Position numbers and translations under genes: made by a program. From Cornus controversa (Eukaryota; Streptophyta; Magnoliopsida; Cornales; Cornaceae), in contig CM048846.1 in the NCBI GenBank assembly GCA_026545225.1, positions 55,804,270 to 55,868,269 of the forward strand: a stretch of 64,000 bases of DNA. Reading direction: 5' to 3'. Under the pieces are notes generated by a model that was not told the DNA's origin, made no database searches, and saw nothing but the letters and a program-made list of their open reading frames with translations. This document shows positions 34,305-47,300 of this stretch, in pieces. Position 1 is the first letter of the stretch; each line of letters starts with the position of its first letter.

Positions 34305-36889
34305 CTGCAAAGACAGTACCAACTGTAATTAGAGGAACAAGTGAGAGCAACTAACACATGTATTTACTCTAAGATACCCACTGAACTGCAGGAGGAATAC
34401 ATATAGGCCACAAGCTGTTTCTTCCAAATCATGAACTTTGGTTCTTTAGCAGAACAAGTTTCTTCTGTCCAAAAAGTTTGTACATGGGGTAACAATTCTA
34501 TGCTTAACCTATCAGTCATCCCATTAGGGGCATTGCATTGCTTGGTGCATGTGAATGTGGGTTTTAGTTTGAGGACAGTCACTTTACGCAAAAGATTGGC
34601 AAAGGTGAAATTCTTACCTAGTCCATTCCCTTCCACCACATTCAACTAATGGGGACCACATTGGATAATTAGGGGTGCTTGAGCAGGTTGAGGTACCAAC
34701 GCAGGCTCAAAAAACTCACGGTATAAAACCTTCAATCCAAGCCCGTCCCAGCTCAAAAATAAATAGAGTTCGGGTTGGAAAATCGGGTCAGCTTCTAGTT
34801 AGGTTGTTCCTTTCATAAAAATTCTAAAAACTGAATATAAAAATATTAAAAAAACTACCGCTAACTGTCAAGTAATTAAATATTCAAAGATTTAATATAC
34901 AACAAATGAATAAATCAAAATTTAAATAGAAATTGTTGATCATTTGTAGATAAATATAATATAACATTAAATTACAAATACATATAAGGAATTAGGGTTA
35001 AGCTCATATTAAATTACAAAAACATATAAGGAATTTGGGTTAAGCTTGGCCCTCGGGTTCAGCTTGCTGGAAACCTCAATCCAAGCCCAACCCTTATCGT
35101 AAAAATGATTGTCCAAGCTATGAAAAATATTTTGTTAGGTTTGGGTTACGCCCTTGCCAAGTTGCAACCTTATGACAATGGCCTTCACATATCCAACTAA
35201 TCACAAAATTCATGATGTCAAGTCAAAAATATAACAACCTAGAAGTGGGGTTCGTCCTTTGATGAAATTTTCGGTAAAAATTCAAAAGATTCTGAAAAGT
35301 AAAGGCATTCGAGGACTGGCCCAGAGGTGAGGATGGCAATTGGTCATGTTGGTTAGTGTTGGGTGCGTATAATAAATGCATACGCTCACCCCAAATCCAA
35401 CGTATTTAATAAATGGGAAATGAAGCCTAAACATGGACCCAACCTATTTAAAAATGCATAAACCAAAACCTGACCTGTCTAATCCATTTATTACATTGTC
35501 TGTTTTTTTTTTCGAAAAATTAAACTAAATATGTTCATTAGCAATAATATTAAGCAATTATAATGTTATAGAGATAAAACAAATATTTAATGAAGGTTAA
35601 ACATTATTAATTATAGTGTTAGGTTCAAACGGATCAACCAAAACTAGGCCTGTTTATGCAGCAATTGGATAGGCCAACAGAAACTAGATATCAGCCCAAT
35701 GTACTCAACAACTGGAACTGAGCTACCTTGAGAACTGCATGTACGTCAGCTAGCTATCAGCCCAATTTACCCTGTATCTTGAGACACATGTGGAGATGTC
35801 TTTATTTCAGTACAAACATCATTAAAATAGCACTTTATGTCTGTCTCTAACTCTAAATGAGAAACTCAAAGTTGTCTAGTTGTTATGCCCCTCTAAGAAG
35901 CCTCACTCATTATGAAAAATCATATTTATAAATGACCAATTTACAGAATTCATCTTTTACCTCATTCATAGACACTGTATGTAATACTGCATGTTCTGAA
36001 AAAAAAAAAAAACTCGTACAGATGGTCTTTCCCTACATACAGAAATAACATCTCATTTATATTCCTAAAATGTCATACCTCTATAACTTAGCAGTTTACG
36101 AAATGTACAGCATCATAGTCAAGCTCATTGTATCAAGTGCTTGCGCCTAAGATAAAGGATTGATTCAATTCTGAAGTTCCAAACCTAGACTAAAGAGGTA
36201 GTAGTTTTACCATCCTTAAACAATTATATTCTGTATCAATGTTAGATATCTAGTGGGAAAAATAAAACATCGATATTATCTATGGTCATTTTATGATCTC
36301 AAAATTAACCCACTTGAGACAATTTTTTAAATTAAGACAACCTAAACTTTTCCGCCATCCATCCAGTTTGTATGGTCATGTGATAGTATAATGGTCTTGC
36401 ACAACACTGAGAGATTGTAAACATGGAACAAGGTAACTGATTTACATGAATTGCATTCCCTATGGACTATGGGTAAAAATATTAGACTGTGCTTATTTCT
36501 GAATTTAAGCTCAAATTTCGATGTGTTTTTTAAGTAATGAGCCTTTCCAGTTAGACACATATTGGGGCTAAATATGGATAGATTGGATGGACTGAGAATT
36601 AGTTCATGCTAAACCCAAGGTAAGAAACCATCAACCAAGTCCAATCAAACCCAACCTTCAACTCGAATTTTCCAACCCAAGCCCAACCCTTGAGGCATAA
36701 TATCATGCCTAAGGATCAATGAAACTAGTATATTTGGATTCAACAATATCATGCAATGGACAAGCAAACACACATCCAAAGCCAGAGAGTATAGCAATCT
36801 TGCAGATAAGATGTAATACCATGAATACGCAATTCTTACCAAATTCATGTATGTCTGAATAAAAAAAACATTTGCAGGTTTTAGATTAC
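34305..36889 (-). other. ALDH relic intron 6 (2.6 kb)
   Basis: The longest intron of the ALDH relic. It contains a stretch starting TTAGGGGTGCTTGAGCAGG at about 34668 and ending near TTGCAACCTTATGAC at about 35175 that may be an hAT-like remnant, and GGATGGCAATTGGTCATG near 35333. No open frame with a known domain was seen. Confidence 0.6.
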
Positions 36890-38584
36890 CTTATCCACAT
36901 CCATATGGCTGGCAAGAGCTGAACCAGCAGTGGGGCCGAAACCATAAACCACATTAAGAACACCTGCAGGAAGCCCGGCCTTTCCAAAAATAAACATAAG
37001 AATAAATATTTAGATAACACGTGTATTATCAGCACAAACCAAAAAAATTCAGCATGACTCCAGAGGAAATGGTCAAAGGCTTATGGTAATTTAAACATTA
37101 GAAACTGTATTACTGTAAGGTTTTCGAAACATATTTAGGAATTAGGACAATGTACAGATTATAAAAATGTAAAACCAAATTTAATTCTTCTGTCTTTTGG
37201 CATGAGAAACTCCTTTGTGTTTTTAGTATAATATTCTACAGTTCACCATAGTCCATACAAGTTATATTAGATGTTCTCTTTTGCTATAAAAATCAAAATT
37301 CAATGCTCCAATCATCAAAATTATATAACAACGTGGAAACATTTTGAAAGACATCATTGTATTTTATTAAAGAAGTGAATGGAAGTTTGATTCATGAACT
37401 ACCTCATGGAATAGCTTTGATACATAGAGAGCAGACAGCGGTGTCTGCTCTGCGGTCTTTAGAACAACAGTGTTTCCACATGCTAATGCAGGCCCAACCT
37501 TCCAGGCATACCATACATGAGAAGAGGGAAGTTCCATAGGATAATCTGACCTGCAACGCCAATTGGTTTGTGCAGGGTTTGCACATGAAGTGGACCATCA
37601 GCAGGAACCGTGAGACCATGAATTTTGTCGGCCCAACCTGCAGAATTTGTAGATTGAAATCTTAGAATTTTATTAAAATCTGCAGGATAGTGGATTACAA
37701 GGATGGTAAAAAAGGTCGCATATATAATCATAGTTCTTTTATTTCACCCTACCAGCATAATATCGAAAGTCTTACAAACATTGGTACTTCAATGTTAGCA
37801 GACTGTTCAAATGGCTTTCCATTATCCCAAGTCTCAAGTGCTGCAATTTCATCATTATGCTTTTCAACCAAATCGGCAAAGCGAAACATTATTCGTGATC
37901 TTTCCTGGATGTTATGAACAATAGATTATGTAAATACATTTTCTTCATATATAATGAGTGGAACAAGTATAAAATGAGAACTGAGATAAGAGAGTTACAT
38001 AAGCAGTCATTTTTGGCCAGGGTCCTTCATCAAATGCCTTGAGAGCAGCAGAAACTGCTCAGTTGATGTCTTCTGCATCGCCTTCAGCAACATGAGCAAT
38101 CACCTCCCCTGTCCTAGGGTCCAAGGACAGAAAAGTTTTCCCTGATGCCAGATAAAAGGATCACATGTAGTCAGGGAATGATGAAATTCATTCATTGGCA
38201 TGAAAGAGTGAAAAACTCATTAGGCTGTTTCTCAGAATAAAAGTATTGAAAGCTCACCGGATGCAGCATCCACAAATTGTCCATTGATAAGAAGCTGAGT
38301 GTAATTTACATTAACAGGTGGCTTGATTGCCTCCTCAAGGAAAGCAGCAGTGCTATATTTGCAGATTCCTCTGCCAACATTAGATTTCCTACCTAAACAA
38401 AACAATAAGAATTTTTTCAATCAATAAGAATGGTACAACTATAAATACTTGCTTCAGTAAACTTAGACGACACTTGCTATTTCGTAACAAGCATTTGGAA
38501 ATCATTGTTGAAACTTGAAATGAAAACAATTTGAACATGAAAAGACATGTGCCACTAAAATGTGAAAGTCACACACTTCTTAGT

Positions 38585-39231
38585 GGTCATGGGTCAGGCG
38601 CTTACTAATGACCCAAAAGTCTAAGATATTGGATAGTGTTGCCTACCTACCCATATCCATTCTCTTTCCCATCCGGATTCAATGTGGGACAAGTCCCCTC
38701 TAATATTCTCCCCCACCTGAACTTGACCCTCCGACCTGCACGTCTCCCCCAACGACAGAAGGACCAAGTAATGACCCAGACCCGGGCTCCACCCGGGTGG
38801 GTGTTTGGTGTGACACCGAATCAAGGAATAAACCTAGCTCTGATACCAAGTGTAACGGGTCGGACGCCTACCAATGATCCAAAAGCCTAAGCTATTGAGT
38901 AGTGTTGCATACCCTCTTATATATACTCATTCTCTTTTCCATCCGAATCTGATGTGAGACAAGTCCCCTCTAACATCACCTCTAAGGCAGGGACAAGTCC
39001 CCTCTAACATCACGTCTAAGGCGGCCGCCCGCACATCTGAATCCGATGTGGGACAAGACCCGTAACAAACCGGAGACAAACCCGGCCCATCGTGTGGGCA
39101 CTGGGTCTACTTTGATATCACTTGTAATGGGTCCGTGTAAAGCTTGAACGGTTGGGTGGAACTGTCTATCCGCCCTTATAAAAGACTCTCTCCATCAGGA
39201 TCCAACATGGGACAAGAACCTCTCACATCAC
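38585..39231 (-). mobile_element. TRIM-like LTR fossil in ALDH relic intron 1
   Basis: Three related blocks of terminal-repeat character (near 38585, from 38851, and near 39125) share motifs such as CCAAAAG(C/T)CTAAG, CATCCG(A/G)AT and GGGACAAG. A 12-base stretch at 38837-38848 (GCTCTGATACCA) is a minus-strand primer-binding site matching the 3' end of initiator tRNA-Met, lying directly next to TGTAACGGG. No coding region is present. This fits a terminal-repeat retrotransposon in miniature. It is old and degraded. Confidence 0.65.
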
Positions 39232-40230
39232 CTGATTAATGGAAGCTATTATTTGTATAATTATCTAGCCATGAATGTAATGATAAAGCCTGGAATGTCC
39301 TAACACCAGTTTGAAGTTTGAACATTCGTGGAGTCACACATGGGCGATATAAGCATTTAATTTACTTTGAATAAATATATACACTGTTACACACACACAC
39401 ACATATATATATATTAAATTTAAGCATTGTGTTTGAATCTCTCTAAAAACAATCACAATCTAACGGTCAAAAATGCTTAAAAAACCAATTTTACGGTTCA
39501 AAATATCTGCCTAAAATAACTCTCTCTATCGTTGATTTAACGATCACGATTCACCGACTACATTCACACCTAAATTCACATACACATCTTCACCTATCCT
39601 CAAATTCCTAAAATGATTCTGTCCAACAATTTATTTTATAGTCGTGTAGGCACGGAGAATATGCTAGTGTGTGTATATATATATGACCTATGTTTTGAAC
39701 GATAAGATAATCTCTCCTCTGTTTTTGTTTTTGGATAAGGTAAGTAATATAATAATATCTCGTTACGCCAAATATCTTCAAACCAGTAACGTGATAGAGA
39801 TCTTATTCTTGGAATCTGAATTAAGAAATTTAATGCAAAAAAAAAATCGCATTAACTCGATTAATTATATCCATTAAAAAAAACGAAAAAGACAATAAAA
39901 AATTATGTAAATTACAAATCAGATACTTCCAATACAATTACGCAAATTGTAATTCCGAATTACTTGATTCTCAATCTTTTTTTCTGGATCAGAGATTGCA
40001 AAGAAGAACATAAAAATCAATCACAAAGAAACAAAAGTGAAAATAGACTATACATACACACAAATTTATACTATTCAATCACTCAGCATAACTTATCACA
40101 CGAAGAATATGACTGTGTTTACCTTGAGAAAGAAAAGCAACAGAGGACGAAGCATACGACCGAGAGAGAAGAGATGGCAGTCTTCGAACAGCCATTGCAA
40201 TGAAGTTCGAGCTTTTGCAGCAAACAAACC

Positions 40231-40235
40231 TCTCG

Positions 40236-40286
<51 letters not shown>
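40231..40286 (-). repeat. (CT)n(TA)n tract in the ALDH relic 5' leader/promoter
   Basis: The tract lies about 36 bases upstream (minus sense) of the ALDH ATG at 40195. On the coding strand it reads (TA)n then (GA)n. Such tracts are common in plant 5' leaders and may affect transcription, but no function is shown. Confidence 0.8.
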
Positions 40287-40289
<3 letters not shown>

Positions 40290-40489
40290 ATGTTCAATAG
40301 TGTATATAGTTATACAAACTAAACTCTGAATCTTTCTGTTTCAGTTTCTTCTCATCGCTATTTAAAAGAGGGTGTTTTGAAATGTCAGAAGTCAGAGGAT
40401 CATGACTTCCGTCTCTAGTGTAGGGGGGATAAAAAGTGAGGAGAGAGAAAACGTGAGTTACCAACCTCCGAACAGAGGCGCCAAAAATT

Positions 40490-41066
40490 GGGAAAAATTA
40501 GATTATGATGACCAAAATTAAAATAATTTGATTTACAATTGTCTTAAACTCAATAAAAGGTAAATAGTAACTAATCTTGAAAAATAATTAGTAATGAGTG
40601 ACCATTTAACTTTAATGTCCAAAATACTCTTTCTTTTATTTAAAAATTCTCAATCCTTTATTTGTCTTCTCCAATCTTAATTCTAAATATCAAACCTTCA
40701 AAAGACATAAAAAGATTCTAGAAAAGAAATTATATATAGAGAGAGAATCTCTCTATATATATTTAGACATATATGTTCATCTTACAATTAATGCATGTAC
40801 ATATATGGATTTTTTTTTCTTTGGTAGATTTTAGGGCTCCAAAGATACAATAAGAGTTATAACTTGAAATGAATTAACTATTTGATACCTGATACAAAAA
40901 AAAAAAAAAAAGATTCAGAGAAGAAGTTGATAATCAACCCTCATGAGGCAGTAGGTAATATGTTTATTAGCCAAGTCTATTCATATCCTACAATATTCCT
41001 TATTAATAATTAATTGCACCCAAATTAGGTTTTTCTTTTATTTTTTTGTTAATGAGATATTAATAT

Positions 41067-41098
<32 letters not shown>

Positions 41099-41356
41099 CT
41101 TCTTTAAAATGTATATATGTTCATATATTGTATACAAGTTATTGCATTCGTTAAATTTTTTGATATTTGGGTTTGAAAAAAAATGAAGAAAAGATAGGAA
41201 TTTATGGACAGAATGAAGGGTATTTTAGACTTTAAGATTAAATGGTCACTTATTAGCAATTATTTTTTAAGTTTAGTCACTAGTTACCTTTTATTGAGTT
41301 TAAAGTCACTAAATAGCAATATTTTTTTAATTTTGGTCACTGAAATCTAATTTTCC
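40490..41356. mobile_element. Mutator-like non-autonomous element with 9-bp duplication
   Basis: The direct repeat CCAAAAATT flanks at 40481-40489 and 41357-41365. The ends GGGAAAAATTAGATT and (reverse complement of the right) GGAAAATTAGATTTC match, and the inverted similarity (GTGACCAAAATTAAAA, ACTCAATAAAAGGTAA) runs inward for about 100 bases or more. The interior is non-coding with a (TA)n tract near 41073-41098. Its 5' side lies about 300 bp upstream of the ALDH relic ATG. Confidence 0.85.
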
Positions 41357-41399
41357 CCAAAAATTAGATGAGAGCAACCTCATCGTAAGCACTTTCTTT

Positions 41400-44300
41400 T
41401 TTTATCCATTACTCTAAATATAATGTATTGTATTTGGATTGCACATCTTTTTTAGGCTCAATTATGCAAACAAAAAAAAAAGTCATATAGTTCTGCTCAG
41501 TTTCATAGGTTATCACTCAATGTAATCCAATGCCAAATTTAGGATCTTACGATTTTACTGATTTCACAATACCATTACTCAAGAGAAGAATCATTTCTCT
41601 TTTCATTCTTCCACTCTAAGGAACTAATTAACAGTTAGAAAGAAATCATTTTATATAGCACTTCACTTAAGACAACCCCTTCCAATGAGAATTTGATGTC
41701 AACTACAATCACTTATAGTCATATACAACTAACCCGGTGTATAATTCTGGACTGCGTCCACCTTTTCTCCCTCATAGAAAGAAATGATCCTCATTTCTGA
41801 TACTACATGTTAGGGTCCTCACCGACTATCAATTTATCATTCACTTAAACATCATATTCAACCTTTATAATACAACTTTTCAACTCATTTCACATAATCC
41901 AAATGTCACATTTTCAAACATACAATGTCATCACATGTCCATTAACTCAAAGGAATTAGATTAATTCCAAGTTCTCATCTAACTATATCAATAATACCTC
42001 TTAGACATACCCTATCTAGAATCCCGGTATCACAATGCCACCAATACCTTAGTCAATTTACTGACTTCTAATCCTCAATAGTTGTGTAAGATTGCAACGT
42101 CGCTTTAAACCACTACCAAATTCTTGGTTTAGAAATCATTAAGGTAAATCATACATTTTCCAACAATCCTAGACTCACAATCTCAAAGTCTATCACCATA
42201 TGTCTATTTCAACATCACAATTTGCTCAATTTTCAAACCTCTACCTAGGTTTACCATTTCTTAGATCTAGAATTTCTAAGTGATGACTATATGCCACTAC
42301 TTGTCATGCGACGCAAAAGGAAACACTAAAGTGCAATGCTTAGTCACATGTATCACATATTTCATATAGCACATAACATACAATATGTTAAATCAATTAC
42401 AACCCACACCATGCATGATATGACATATGATGCATCTAAACAACCCAATGCTCTAGCCCTCGGGCTACTACTAGAAAAATACCTATGACCACGCACAGTC
42501 TTGATACATCCTCTGAATGAGAAAGTGTGAAAATACGGCCCCGTTTCCCCTAGTATACTAACACATACTATAATGCACCACATCAAGAGTGGTTGTCTCA
42601 ACCCTCAACCCCAAATGAACACATGTTCAAATTCTCATTCTTCGTCCAAGGTATTTACACCTTATGGCTTTGATACACTTTTTGCGATAACATAATTCCA
42701 ATCTAATACATGATTGGACTTCATACTAGATCCTTAGGTTTTAAATCTATTGTTTTGATGAAATTCTAGTACTCACTGTACCACTCCAAATCCACACGTA
42801 ATCTAACCATTATTCTTTGTCCCTAGGTATCCCCACCTAGTGCTTTTCCAATCAACCAATACTCATCATCCCCGGGTATTCAAACCTAATGCTTTAATAG
42901 TAATTGGGAAATCATCAATTCCTTTCAAATCAAATCGAGCTTCAACTTTGACCCATCACCTCTAGGGACTCTAAACCTAGTGCCCTAACAAACTACATGT
43001 CAACACACTTCCAATCTAACATGTGATTGGACCCTCACTCTTCGTCCTTAGGTTTTTCAAACCAAGTACTTTCATACTATTCCATTACTTAACATCTCAT
43101 CTCAAATCCACACAAGGTCTGACCATTTCCCTTTGTCCCTAGGCGTTTAAACCTAGTGCTCTGATACCAATTTGTCACACCTTGATTTTTGACTCCCGTG
43201 AACTGAGGGTGAACAATAAAAGTCCTCCCCGGATCCACACTTAAAAATCGCTCAATTCCTAAACTCAACTTACTATGTGATCAGAATTTTAGAGTGATAC
43301 TTAGTTCATTAGAAAGAGGATCCAAATATAATCAATTTCCAAAAAGACCATGCTCAATTCCAATTTAGAATGAAGAAATTATGCCCGATTAAAGTTTGGA
43401 CCAATTTTAGAGCTTGCCCGTAATTACAAGGGCGATTTTGTCCATTAAATTCTAATACACCACTTCAACCACTAAATCAATGTAGAATCATAATTACCGA
43501 CATACGTTTACCTACGTATGACTCAACCTCAATAGCTTATTGTGAGTCCGTTACATAACGTCCCAAAATTCTCCAACACTATTTCAACAATCCACTAAAC
43601 ACACATTACGATGCATTGCACAAGGTGCGTAATATCCTGCCTAATCCACTGGAATCCCACTCAATACACTCAATGATTTATGATGAATCGTTATTGGGTT
43701 TATGATGCATCACCATATCACGATGCATCGTAATGGGGATTACGATGCATCGTAATCACTCACCCTGCTACAATCTCTAAACCTTCAACTGACTACAATC
43801 AACATTACACCTACCAAATTCTCAATCCACAACACGCATACATTGAGATTCAACCATACACTATATGGTTCATTCCTTTACTCATCCTAAACATACAGTC
43901 ATAAAATAAAAATTATCATTTTTACACATCTCAAGCATCCACAAAGTGATAATTCATCACAATTGGATTCCACCTCCTACACTTGGAACACAAAAATGAT
44001 AATCCATGCATTTTATACACAAACTTGAGCTGTGTATAAAATACATCAATTTAAAAACCATCAATTTTACATTTCCATAAAAATCAACATTAGGCAACAT
44101 AAGTCCACAATGTACCTATAACAGCCCATTGTCTATGCATACAAGCTCCAAATGAATATACAAGTTATATATATAAGAATGTAACTACTATGCCTACATA
44201 ATCAATATGCCACATGCTGACATGGATAGCCAAATATATATAGTATGTGCACAAATGTCCAAAAAGCATCTAAGTGCTCCAATGAGCTCCAAGTGACTAG

Positions 44301-47300
44301 TTAAGTCCTTTTTGTCCGTCCTCAATACCTTACTTATAAATATGTTTAAGGGAGAGGGGTGAGCAATTCAATGACTTAGTAGAAATACCCCAACCCACCT
44401 AGGCATTGACTCAACACCGACCTACATGTTGCTTCACTACATGGCATACCAATGTTTTTATGCCAACCAATGCAATGCACACTATGAATGAATGCATTTA
44501 ACACATATATATAAGGCTTAACATATAAATCATATAAGCAACAAGATATAACTTCTCTCTCTCTAGCCTTATTCGATATCCCACATGATTTAGACCACTT
44601 TGACTGAACATGTAACCTAGGACACCTCCTATAACAAGTGTATGATTTGGATATACTCCGACAGTGTCATGCTTCATTGGAAGTATTTTGGTTTGCCTCT
44701 AGGTGATTAGTCAAATTCGACTGTCACCTATTATGGATATAACCCTATTTTTGCCTCAAGGTGATTAGACGTATCCGACTATCATCGAGTATGGATATAA
44801 TCCTGTCTTTACCTCAAGGTGATTAGACATATCTGATCGTCACCGAGTATGGATATAATATGATCTTTGGTCATATCCTTGGTATGATTAGATCACTTTG
44901 ACTGTCATACCTCATAGGGCGATAATGTCATTTATATAGCATGGGTGGCAACTATTCCGATATCCCATGAACGGTCCATTTTCTCCATTTCCTCACAATT
45001 ACCTCATATATGCATTTCTAACATATAATGTCTAGCATATCATATTCATGCTTCTTAAATGTACAAGCTAGTAATAAAGGTGATTAGTACACATTTCTCA
45101 CTATATAACCACATATAATCACATATATATCAAAACTTGCATATAAGTCAAATATGCACATAATCTAGCACATTAGTGTTCATGCTCTTCAAATGCTCAT
45201 CAATGCTACGATGTATTTAGCATGCATTTCCACTACTCCACATCACATTTAACCACATATATGTCACATAATATGCATATCACACTTATATGCACATAAT
45301 CCAACACTTATCATATTAGGTTCATGCTTGGCCTATATCCATTCATGCTATAATTATGTCTAGCATGCTCTCAACCTTCCTATACCTCCATAACCCAGAT
45401 ATGATCACTTATATGTACACTGCTATGCTCACATTTCACATAATACCCATACACCCATAATACATCACCTAGATCATTATATGAATTTATTTAGCATGTA
45501 AATACCACAAGTGAAAAGGGATATACTAAACCACAACCCCTACCCATCTCTATTATATATGTTGCTCAACCAAAACCTCTCCAATTTCGCCCAAACCCTA
45601 AAATCGATACATAGGATAGAAGGAGAACCCCTACCTCAAAATTAAAGACCATTGAAGCAATCTCCAAGAATCCCAACGGGTTCCATCTTGTTGAAATATG
45701 ACTTTTTTTGGTTCAAATCGAAGCCCTAGCCGCCCTTTATGCCTTGTCATTCTTCAACGAATCCTGAACCAAGCCAAAGTTGGCCGAAATATAGAAAGAA
45801 GGTGGATGGATGAAGATGGGAGAGAGAAAAGAGAGAAAGTAGCATGTGAAATGGGCTGGAACCTCTCAGCCCAGATATTTATTTTGTCTAGGACACGCAA
45901 AATGACTAAAACGCCCCCGGGCCACTTAACGTACCTTCCCGACCTCCGTTTTTGATTTTGAAAACTCTTACGGCCTCGAAATCACTTTCTTAACTCTCGA
46001 AACATTTTATCTAGGCCAAAATAAAAAATTATTATTTTTTGAAAAAAATTCAGATTCCTTGGCCTACCCCGACCGCGTCCCGGGCCCTAGTTGACCAAAA
46101 AGTCAAACTTGTCCAAACTTTTCCAAACTTTTAAAAATCTTATAGCATGCTTCCAAACATATTTTTCACTCTCAAAACATCCATAAAATAATTCTAAGCG
46201 CATCTACAGCGAAAATGATGAAAAAAAAAAATGGAAAAAATTTGGTCATAGTCGTTACATGTCTATTTCAACATCACAATTCGCTCGGTTTCAAACCTCT
46301 ATCTAGGTTTACCATTCCTCAAAATCAGAATCTCTAGGTGGTGACTACATGTCACTATTAGGTATGCGACGCATAACAAAACATTCATATACAATGCGTT
46401 AGTAACATGGATCACATATTCCATATAACATATAACATATGACATGTTAAATCCAATACAACTCACACCACACATGATATAACATATGATCCATCTAAAC
46501 AAATTGATACCCTAGCCCTCGGGCTAAAACTAGGAAAATACCTTTGGCCACATATGGTCTTGATACATCTTTTACCTGAGAAAATGTGAAAACATGGTCC
46601 AGTCTCCCCTAGTATATTAACACATATTAGAATGTACCACATTAAGAGCGGTCGTCTCAATCCTCACCCTCAAATGAAATCATGATCATTTCTCATTCTT
46701 CGTCCAGGGTATTCTTACATATACTTTAACAAACTATATGTCAATCCATAATTTTAATCCATCACTTGATTGAACATCATTTTACATCCTTAGGTTCTCA
46801 ACCTATTACTTTAATGTAAGCCTAGTACTCAATGTACTACCTCAAATTCGCTCGTAATCTGGCCATTACTCTCTGCCCCTAGGTATCCCAACCTAGCACT
46901 TTGCTAGCAATCTAGATATCATCAAATCCTTCTAAATCAAAACAGGTTCCAATCTTGACCCACCACCCCTAGATAATCCAACCTATTATTCTGACAAGCT
47001 ATATGTTAATATACGATTCCAACCAACACGTGATCGGATCCTCAGTCTTCATCCTTAGGTCTACGAACCTAGTACTTTGATACCATTCCATTACTCAATA
47101 CATTATCTCAAATCCACACGTGATCTAACCATTTCTCTTTGTCCTTAGGTGTTCAAACTTAGAGATATGATACCATGTTGTCATGCCCCAATTCCTGACT
47201 CCTGAGAATTGAGTATGATTGTGTCACCGAACCACATCTTGAACTATAATCACCCTTGATATCTAGCTTTGATACCAAGCTGTCACGCCCCAATTTTTGA

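Larger units (their letters stand above)
32007..40195 (-). pseudogene. Mitochondrial aldehyde dehydrogenase ALDH2B-like, probably inactivated
   Basis: Eleven exons were read on the minus strand: 40123-40195 (ATG, transit-peptide-like MAVRRLPSLLSRSYASSS), 38258-38392, 37999-38141, 37753-37904, 37403-37637, 36890-36979, 34132-34304, 33904-34048, 33411-33555, 33251-33312 and about 32007-32265. Family landmarks are [14 protein letters not shown] (NAD fold), [20 protein letters not shown], the catalytic-Cys motif [19 protein letters not shown] and GGYKMSG-like [13 protein letters not shown]. The intact enzyme oxidises aldehydes with NAD+ in mitochondria. Defects are TGA for Arg in exon 3 (38059-38061); exon 4 is 2 nt short, exon 5 is 5 nt long, exon 7 is 1 nt short, exons 8 and 9 are each 7 nt long, and exon 11 is 1 nt short with its 5' end replaced by an insertion. 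Exons 1, 2, 6 and 10 fit exactly and splice sites are kept, so inactivation looks recent. Confidence 0.88.

Noticed and set aside
38636-38890. 84-residue plus-strand frame
   Set aside because: It lies in the TRIM-like fossil and has no conserved domain.
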